Shown here piece after piece: positions 15,094-19,336 of a stretch of 19,336 bases of DNA. Made by a program: the position numbers and the translations under genes. The stretch's first letter is position 1, and every line of letters starts with the position of its first letter. A model generated the notes under the pieces. It was not told the origin of the DNA. It saw only the letters and a list, made by a program, of their open reading frames with translations, and searched no databases. Origin of the DNA: JAJYKN01 sp045403145 (GTDB taxonomy: Bacteria; Nitrospirota; UBA9217); contig JAXIPA010000214.1 of NCBI GenBank assembly GCA_045403145.1, positions 1 to 19,336 of the forward strand, read 5' to 3'.

Positions 15094-15130
15094 CGCCCTG
15101 TACCGTAATGGTGCAGGGCGTTTTGTTTTT
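15094..15130 (+). terminator. Intrinsic terminator after the first porin gene
   Basis: CGCCCTGTACC (15094-15104) pairs with GGTGCAGGGCG (15110-15120), an 11-bp stem with one T-G wobble and a GTAAT loop, followed by TTTTGTTTTT. It begins 31 bp after the stop codon. Confidence 0.92.
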
Positions 15131-15148
15131 GAGCGGGCGGTTACGGGA

Positions 15149-15197
15149 TTGTTTCGTAAAGCGGCAACTCCGTTTCCGTCCTTTGTTGACGAAACAA
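15149..15197 (+). promoter_or_regulatory. 9-bp inverted repeat upstream of the second porin promoter
   Basis: TTGTTTCGT (15149-15157) is perfectly inverted as ACGAAACAA (15189-15197), with 31 bp between. The right arm ends 7 bp before the -35 box of the promoter at 15205. The placement suits an activator or repressor site. The wide spacing could also mean a simple stem-loop or chance. Confidence 0.35.
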
Positions 15198-15204
15198 AAA
15201 ACTC

Positions 15205-15233
15205 TTGACTTACCCATGGCACTTTGTTATAGT
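15205..15233 (+). promoter_or_regulatory. Strong sigma-70-type promoter for the second porin gene
   Basis: TTGACT (15205-15210), a 17-nt spacer and TATAGT (15228-15233) match consensus at 5 of 6 bases in each box. Transcription would start near 15240, giving a leader of about 450 nt before the ATG at 15690. No closer promoter of similar quality was seen. Confidence 0.65.
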
Positions 15234-15239
15234 CTGCCT

Positions 15240-15689
15240 TAAGTTTTTTAAGTTTTTTCCGATATAAGAGAAGCAGAAAGCACTTCACACGCATCAATTC
15301 GCATCTTTTGTGTAGCAGTTTGTAATAGTGGCAGATTCAAACGATTCATACTATCAATGATAACCACTATCAGACCTACATATCACACGCGTCACCGCGT
15401 CCCTGTTGAGCAGCCGGCCGGCGGCTCATGCAACACCTTATCAGGGCACCTCACACACCGTATTCCTCAGGCAGCAACATTTAAAGTTTATATCAGCTCA
15501 CCATGCGAACTTGAGTATCAACATCCTCGGCTGCATCGGCATGCTCACCGTCATTGCAAGGAAAGGGGGGGTGGAGTAAACTCATAAAATCAGTTTTTCG
15601 TGCCAGCGCAGGTGTTATGTCGCGCAATGTACGAGGTTACCATGTGTTCCGGTAATATCGGCAAAAATCTATTTTAGGGAGGATAAACG
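15240..15689 (+). other. Long untranslated leader of the second porin gene
   Basis: This 450-nt stretch has no convincing gene. It starts with two AAGTTTTTT units, contains a 7-bp stem ATAGTGG (15325-15331) / CCACTAT (15364-15370) and a compact GC-rich hairpin GAGCAGCC-GGCC-GGCGGCTC (15408-15427, one mismatch), then a G-rich run AAAGGGGGGG near 15560. A 76-codon frame at 15357-15587 is rich in His, Arg and Pro, has no ribosome-binding site, and is not accepted as a gene. The stretch could be a regulated 5' UTR or carry a small RNA; I recognise no known riboswitch in it. Confidence 0.4.
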
Positions 15690-16970
15690 ATGAAGAAGTT
15701 TTTAGCGGCACTTGCAGTACTGGCAATCGCCGGCATGAGCTCCATGGCGTTTGCAGCGGACGTAACTCTTGGCGGTAGCGTTGACATCCGGAGCAGGAAT
15801 TTAGAAAACACCAGCGACTTTAATGATAACGCGAATGACAAACAAGTGATGACGCAGACCAGAATCCGGCTCGACACGAACGTCAAGGCCGGAGAAGTAA
15901 AAGGCAAGATCGCCTTTGAAAGCGACTGGGATAACTGGGGATCGTTTGAAACATATAAGGGCCAGACCTTTCCGGCATCAGCATCATCAGCCACCGGTAC
16001 GGTTCCCACCGGCTCTAATAAGAGGATAAGCCAGCTCGGCATCCGCGAGGCGTGGCTTTTGACGCCGGTTCCGGGCACGCCTCTTTACCTGAAGGGCGGC
16101 CATATGTTCCTGCAGCTCAGCAACGGCTGGTTCTTCCGTTCCCAGAAGAGCGGGTCTGACGCGTGGGTGCTCTACACGGACATCGACAAACTCCATCTCG
16201 GCCTCGTTAATGTGAAGGTTTCCGAGGGCGCCATCAACGCGAACGACGACATCGACGCCTATGTCGCGGTCGCCACGTACAAGATCGGCGATTCCATCGC
16301 CGGCGTCAACCTCACAGCGTTTAACGACCGGAGAGGTGCAGCTTTCCCTGGTACCACGGAAGTTAATTTACAGAACCTCGGCCTTCACTTCGGCGGCAAG
16401 GTGGGCCCCGTCGGCCTAAAGGCCGATCTCGACCTCCAGGCCGGTAAAGCGAAAACCGCAGGAGGCGACGTTAAGTTCAAGACCCCCAATCAGATCGTGG
16501 TCCAGGGCTCCGTACCGATTGATCCGGTCACCGTGAATTTCACCGTTGCACGCGGTACCGGCGACAAGTTTAACTCGACCTCGCAGGACACCGAGCAATT
16601 CGTTAACTTCCTTGATGCTGATCCGCACTACACCCTGCTGTATGAGTATATTGTCAAGGGTGCCTGCGGCGCGATCAATCAGGGCTTCTGCAACACGACG
16701 GCGATCAGCGCCGGCGTCATGTTCGCCGCAACAAAGAACCTTTCTTTGGGCCTCGACGCATGGATGCTGCAGTCGACCGAAGAAGTGGCGAAATACAACG
16801 ATCCTGCAACAGGGACCAACGACCTCGGCACGGAAATCGACGTGAAGATCAACTGGAAGCTTGCGGACAACGTTACCTGGAACTGGACCCTCGCAACCTT
16901 GATGGTCGGCGATGGCCTCGGCAAGGATGACGCAATTGGAGCGCAAGGCGTTCTCAGCATGAAGTTCTAA
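15690..16970 (+). CDS. Outer-membrane beta-barrel porin-like protein
   Basis: The 426-residue product starts MKKFLAALAVLAIAGMSSMAFA, a clear signal peptide with cleavage after residue 22 or 23. The mature N-terminus ADVTLGGSVDIRSR is a first beta strand, followed by many amphipathic strands with tight turns, and the chain ends VLSMKF with the C-terminal phenylalanine recognised by the outer-membrane assembly machinery. The only cysteines lie close together (GACGAINQGFC) and could form a loop disulphide. It does not resemble the preceding porin in sequence. AGGGAGG at 15676-15682 precedes the ATG at good spacing, and a strong terminator follows. Similar proteins are abundant porins in anaerobic respiring bacteria; the substrate is unknown. 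The long leader and strong promoter suggest high, controlled expression. Confidence 0.82.
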   Translation: MKKFLAALAVLAIAGMSSMAFAADVTLGGSVDIRSRNLENTSDFNDNANDKQVMTQTRIRLDTNVKAGEVKGKIAFESDWDNWGSFETYKGQTFPASASSATGTVPTGSNKRISQLGIREAWLLTPVPGTPLYLKGGHMFLQLSNGWFFRSQKSGSDAWVLYTDIDKLHLGLVNVKVSEGAINANDDIDAYVAVATYKIGDSIAGVNLTAFNDRRGAAFPGTTEVNLQNLGLHFGGKVGPVGLKADLDLQAGKAKTAGGDVKFKTPNQIVVQGSVPIDPVTVNFTVARGTGDKFNSTSQDTEQFVNFLDADPHYTLLYEYIVKGACGAINQGFCNTTAISAGVMFAATKNLSLGLDAWMLQSTEEVAKYNDPATGTNDLGTEIDVKINWKLADNVTWNWTLATLMVGDGLGKDDAIGAQGVLSMKF

Positions 16971-17010
16971 TCATACCAGCTTCGCAGTCGTACTATGCGG
17001 CAACAACAGC

Positions 17011-17044
17011 AACCCCCGGGGGAGTAATCCTCCGGGGGTTTTTT
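17011..17044 (+). terminator. Intrinsic terminator after the second porin gene
   Basis: AACCCCCGG at 17011-17019 pairs with CCGGGGGTT at 17032-17040, with GGA/TCC extending the stem inside around a short GTAA-type loop, followed by a T-run (17039-17044). It lies 40 bp after the stop codon. Confidence 0.93.
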
Positions 17045-17104
17045 GCGAAAAGAGGCCGGCTTCCTCCCTATACACGAGATATTGCGCGCACCCTGAGACA
17101 CCGT

Positions 17105-17128
17105 ATTCCCGATAGAACCTTCGGGAAT
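17105..17128. repeat. Small palindrome ATTCCCGA-N8-TCGGGAAT
   Basis: Perfect 8-bp arms at 17105-17112 and 17121-17128 around an 8-nt loop, with no T-run. It shares the ATTCCC...GGGAAT arms with the larger repeat at 17382-17401, so both may belong to one family of intergenic palindromes. The left arm overlaps a 12-bp string (ACACCGTATTCC, 17098-17109) that also occurs upstream of the second porin gene at 15455-15466. Confidence 0.55.
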
Positions 17129-17145
17129 GGCCGTAACCGCGAGCG

Positions 17146-17330
17146 TTTGATTTGACAATCTCGTAAAAAGTCGTCACTCCGTTTGTCTGGAGTCTTTTTT
17201 CCACATTACATAGTGAAAAGAAAGATTCCGGACGCCCTGCACTCGCGCTATGCACTCGTAATCGCTGGGTGCAGGCAAGCCGGAATGACAGGGAAGTGGT
17301 ATTGTTCGACTTTTTAGGAGGGTTATCAAA
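17146..17330. mobile_element. MITE-like 185-bp element with terminal inverted repeats
   Basis: The left end TTTGAT (17146-17151) ... TAAAAAGTCG (17164-17173) is inverted at the right end as CGACTTTTTA (17307-17316) ... ATCAAA (17325-17330). Further in, GTCACTCC (17173 onward) mirrors GGAATGAC (17282 onward) with one mismatch. The core holds nested arms ATTCCGG (17225-17231) / CCGGAAT (17280-17286) and CCTGCAC (17236-17242) / GTGCAGG (17269-17275). It has no coding capacity, so any movement would need a transposase in trans. No target duplication was identified. It lies between two terminator regions of convergent genes. Confidence 0.6.
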
Positions 17331-17377
17331 GGTTCGAGAAATATAGTCTATATTTTTATCGTCAAATCGCATTAGAA

Positions 17378-17475
17378 CGTCATTCCCGCGAATGCGGGAA
17401 TCCAGTCTTTTAAAAACTCCTGGATGCCCCCGGCTTACAAATTGCCGGGGCAGGCTCCTCAAGTCCGGCATGACG
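17378..17475. repeat. 98-bp composite palindromic intergenic repeat
   Basis: Ends are CGTCAT (17378-17383) and ATGACG (17470-17475). Inside are a perfect hairpin ATTCCCGC-GAAT-GCGGGAAT (17382-17401), the pair ATCCAG (17400-17405) / CTGGAT (17420-17425), and GCCCCCGGC (17426-17434) / GCCGGGGC (17444-17451). The segments CGTCATTCCCGCGAA...GGGAATCCAG and CAAGTCCGGCATGACG are of a type that is very common between genes in many proteobacterial and related genomes. It looks like a degenerate full-length copy. Confidence 0.65.
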
Positions 17476-17570
17476 AAAAAAGGACATTTAAATTAAATAC
17501 GGACTCTAAATAATTGTGGTTCAGGCGAGTGACTGTTTGAAGAAAATTACGATAGCGGCGCGAAGTGAGA

Positions 17571-17594
17571 GGGGAGCGGTTTTTACCGCCCCCC
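17571..17594 (-). other. Hairpin downstream of the multihaem cytochrome gene
   Basis: Read on the minus strand, GGGG-GCGGT and ACCGC-(T)CCCC form a stem around a short A-rich loop, 12 bp after the stop codon of the cytochrome gene. There is no T-run after the stem on the minus strand, so it may be a 3'-end stabilising structure rather than a full intrinsic terminator. This is the only end signal seen for that gene. Confidence 0.4.
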
Positions 17595-17605
17595 CCGTGA
17601 TGGTT

Positions 17606-19336
17606 TTATAAAGCTTCTACATCATGGCATTTGCCGCAGGCGTTCGTGTAAGGGATCGGCATCGCCTTTCCGGGCTCGACGCCCTTCACGCCCACGTTGT
17701 CTTTTCTCGGCACGTCGAAGATGTGCGCGGTGATGTCGTTCATCCAGTAGTTCTTGCCGTCTTTTTTCGCCAGACCCTTTCCAAAGCCGGCGCCGGTCTG
17801 CATGGTCTTTGTATTGTGGCAGTCGACACAGTGGATCTCGGCATGTCCCGTCCCGACCTTGGCGGCGGTATGGGCCTTGATGTCAGCCAGACCTGCGTGG
17901 CAGCCTGTGCAGAGCGTGTTCTTCGCGTCCCTCACTTCGGCCCGGAGCTGGTGCTTGACTTCGGTCTTCCCGTGGGAATTGTGGCAGTCGGTGCATATCA
18001 TGATGTGGCTGCCGTTCCGATATTTCTTCGATTTAATGAAATCGGTGCCCTGCTGGTGATGGGATTTGGAGTGGATCCCGTCGGGCCAAAAATCCTTCTG
18101 GGCCGCATCTTCTCTCGAAGTGAAATTCACCAGGAACTCGTTTCTGCTCGTGCCCGGGACCATCATTTTGTTGTCCTTGCTCACCGGCTGGTCGTTCTTC
18201 AGATTTCCCTGCGGCCTGCTGTGACACTGTTCGCAGATCACCGAAGCGCGCTCAGGCGCCAGTTTGCGGGGGCTCACGATGGTGGAAGCCTTCTTTTCCT
18301 TGGGGGCCTTGGCGTGCTCCGATCCCGGGCCATGGCAGACCTCGCATCCGATATTCAGCTCGTTCGGAATCCCGTCTCCGTCTATGTCCGCCTCGCCGTT
18401 CGGGTCGTTGACCGCGCCCGCAACGAAGTCGCCCGCTACCGTGGGGGTAAGGCTGTATCCGGTAAAGTGGCAGGCTGCGCATTCAACCTCGAAGGACTTT
18501 TTCTTCGGCGGGTCGGCCAGCTTCCTGGTCTCTTCGTTGAAAAGCCAGTCCGCGTGGTAGTCCCTGAAGGGCTTCCTTCCCCGGTCTGCAAAGCTCTCGT
18601 CGCCCATGGTGTTGTACTGGACAAAGGGAAAAAGCTGGCCCCCGGACCGGTAAAGGTATCTCTGCTTATAGAGGCCCCCGCCGTAGGTCATCTCGACCGT
18701 GTAGGTCCGAGCCGGGTCGGCCGGGTCCTTCATGTTATCGGTCTTGAATTTCAGCTTGCCGTCCGTGTCCTTGAAGAAGGTGGCGGTAAAGCTCACGGCT
18801 GCGGGGTCTGCGGGCGCTTTTTCGGAAATTTGGTATTTATCGAAGCCCCTCTCCTTGTCAAAACCGGAGAAGTAGAACTTCGTGCCGGCAATGAGCTTGT
18901 TCAGGCCGTCGTTGAATTTCGGGAACCGCGAATAATCCTGGAGCTTGCCCGGTTTTCCGACTACGGAGATGCCGAGCTTGTGGAGGGTTTTTTTCAGGTC
19001 TCCGTACGCAGCGTGGCAGGTCAGGCATTTTGAGGAGCCCACGTAGACGGCGTTGTCCGGGACGCTTCCCGAGAGGAGTATCTTCACGGGTTTTTTGAAG
19101 TCCGCGGCGGACATCGCTTTGTTCGACTTGTCCCCGCCTGGAAGATAGGTCTTGTCAGCGGACGCGACGTAGATGAAGTATTTTCCGCTTGCAATACCCG
19201 ATATCTTGAAACTTCCCTTTTTGTCCGTGGACGCCTTCTGATATTTGTCGATGTTCGCGGCGAGGCTGTCCTCAAGCGGTTCGTCAGTGGGGGAATTCTG
19301 CTTCACCTCGAGGGGGGTCTTCCCCATCGCCGCGAC
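17606..19336 (-). CDS. Multihaem cytochrome c, eight CXXCH motifs (5' end outside window)
   Basis: The minus-strand frame is open to the window end, with three more codons before the ATG at 19327, so the true N-terminus and any signal peptide are probably missing. Counting from that ATG (573 residues), haem c motifs are at C101 (CLTCH), C283 (CAACH), C328 (CEVCH), C365 (CEQCH), C445 (CTDCH), C473 (CTGCH), C500 (CVDCH) and C564 (CGKCH). GCEVCHGPGSEH is typical of cytochrome c554-like multihaem proteins. Residues 35-60 (KGSFKISGIASGKYFIYV) look like a carboxypeptidase-regulatory-type beta domain, and DIDGDGIPNELN (314-325) resembles a calcium-binding loop. A 180-residue haem-free stretch separates haems 1 and 2. 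It should act in the periplasm or outside the cell in electron transfer; the partner and exact reaction cannot be told. Confidence 0.9.
   Translation of the reverse strand, partial: VAAMGKTPLEVKQNSPTDEPLEDSLAANIDKYQKASTDKKGSFKISGIASGKYFIYVASADKTYLPGGDKSNKAMSAADFKKPVKILLSGSVPDNAVYVGSSKCLTCHAAYGDLKKTLHKLGISVVGKPGKLQDYSRFPKFNDGLNKLIAGTKFYFSGFDKERGFDKYQISEKAPADPAAVSFTATFFKDTDGKLKFKTDNMKDPADPARTYTVEMTYGGGLYKQRYLYRSGGQLFPFVQYNTMGDESFADRGRKPFRDYHADWLFNEETRKLADPPKKKSFEVECAACHFTGYSLTPTVAGDFVAGAVNDPNGEADIDGDGIPNELNIGCEVCHGPGSEHAKAPKEKKASTIVSPRKLAPERASVICEQCHSRPQGNLKNDQPVSKDNKMMVPGTSRNEFLVNFTSREDAAQKDFWPDGIHSKSHHQQGTDFIKSKKYRNGSHIMICTDCHNSHGKTEVKHQLRAEVRDAKNTLCTGCHAGLADIKAHTAAKVGTGHAEIHCVDCHNTKTMQTGAGFGKGLAKKDGKNYWMNDITAHIFDVPRKDNVGVKGVEPGKAMPIPYTNACGKCHDVEAL

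Noticed and set aside
15357..15587. A possible 76-residue gene in the second porin leader
   Set aside because: It has no Shine-Dalgarno sequence, odd His/Arg/Pro-rich composition and no recognisable motif. It lies inside a likely untranslated leader.
17164..17200. Separate intrinsic terminator ACTCC-N8-GGAGT with T6
   Set aside because: The stem is only 5 bp and lies inside the MITE-like element, more than 120 bp after the strong porin terminator; it is better explained as part of the repeat.
17624..19033. A long open frame (469 codons) on the + strand opposite the multihaem cytochrome
   Set aside because: It is antisense to a protein with eight CXXCH motifs. Its translation is low-complexity Val/Arg/Leu-rich with no domain, and it has no ribosome-binding site.

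Overview
The window reads as chromosomal DNA of a Gram-negative, moderately GC-rich anaerobe. Outer-membrane beta-barrel proteins with cleavable signal peptides, a multihaem c-type cytochrome, a haem-attachment motif inside a sensor kinase, and dense two-component signalling all point to a respiratory lineage such as Nitrospirota (Thermodesulfovibrio-like) or Desulfobacterota. That placement is an inference from gene content, not a tested phylogeny.

Region 1 (1-5025) is the 3' end of the large ribosomal protein cluster, all on the + strand: secY (3' part only), map, infA, rpmJ, rpsM, rpsK, rpsD, rpoA, rplQ, closed by a strong intrinsic terminator. The order is the canonical bacterial one, except that adk is absent between secY and map. 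The rpsD leader holds repeated AATTGTAAA units and a hairpin against the Shine-Dalgarno sequence. A good sigma-70 promoter lies between rpsD and rpoA.

Region 2 (5029-13461) is a five-gene signalling block on the + strand with its own promoter. In order it encodes a membrane histidine kinase with HAMP and GAF domains; a second membrane kinase whose periplasmic domain carries a CXXCH c-type haem motif; a REC-GAF-HD-GYP response regulator (predicted c-di-GMP phosphodiesterase); a soluble PAS-PAS kinase with a four-cysteine motif; and an NtrC-type sigma-54 activator. The last three genes overlap (26 bp and 4 bp). Both membrane kinases have near-identical H-box regions and may feed the same HD-GYP regulator, while the soluble kinase most likely pairs with the NtrC-type activator.

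Region 3 (13461-17044) holds two unrelated outer-membrane beta-barrel genes, each with its own terminator. The first has a hairpin plus T-run in its leader and weak sigma-54-like sites. The second has a strong sigma-70 promoter followed by a leader of about 450 nt.

Region 4 (17045-17605) has no gene. It is filled with palindromic repeats, including a 185-bp element with terminal inverted repeats (MITE-like) and a 98-bp composite palindrome.

Region 5 (17606-19336, - strand) is a multihaem cytochrome c with eight CXXCH motifs, cut by the window end.

Taken together, regions 2 to 5 suggest a redox-responsive signalling module (haem kinase, Cys-motif PAS kinase, c-di-GMP turnover, sigma-54 activation) beside envelope genes that could be its targets: porins and a periplasmic or extracellular multihaem cytochrome. 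The domain calls are well supported by motifs. The circuit wiring and the targets are inference.
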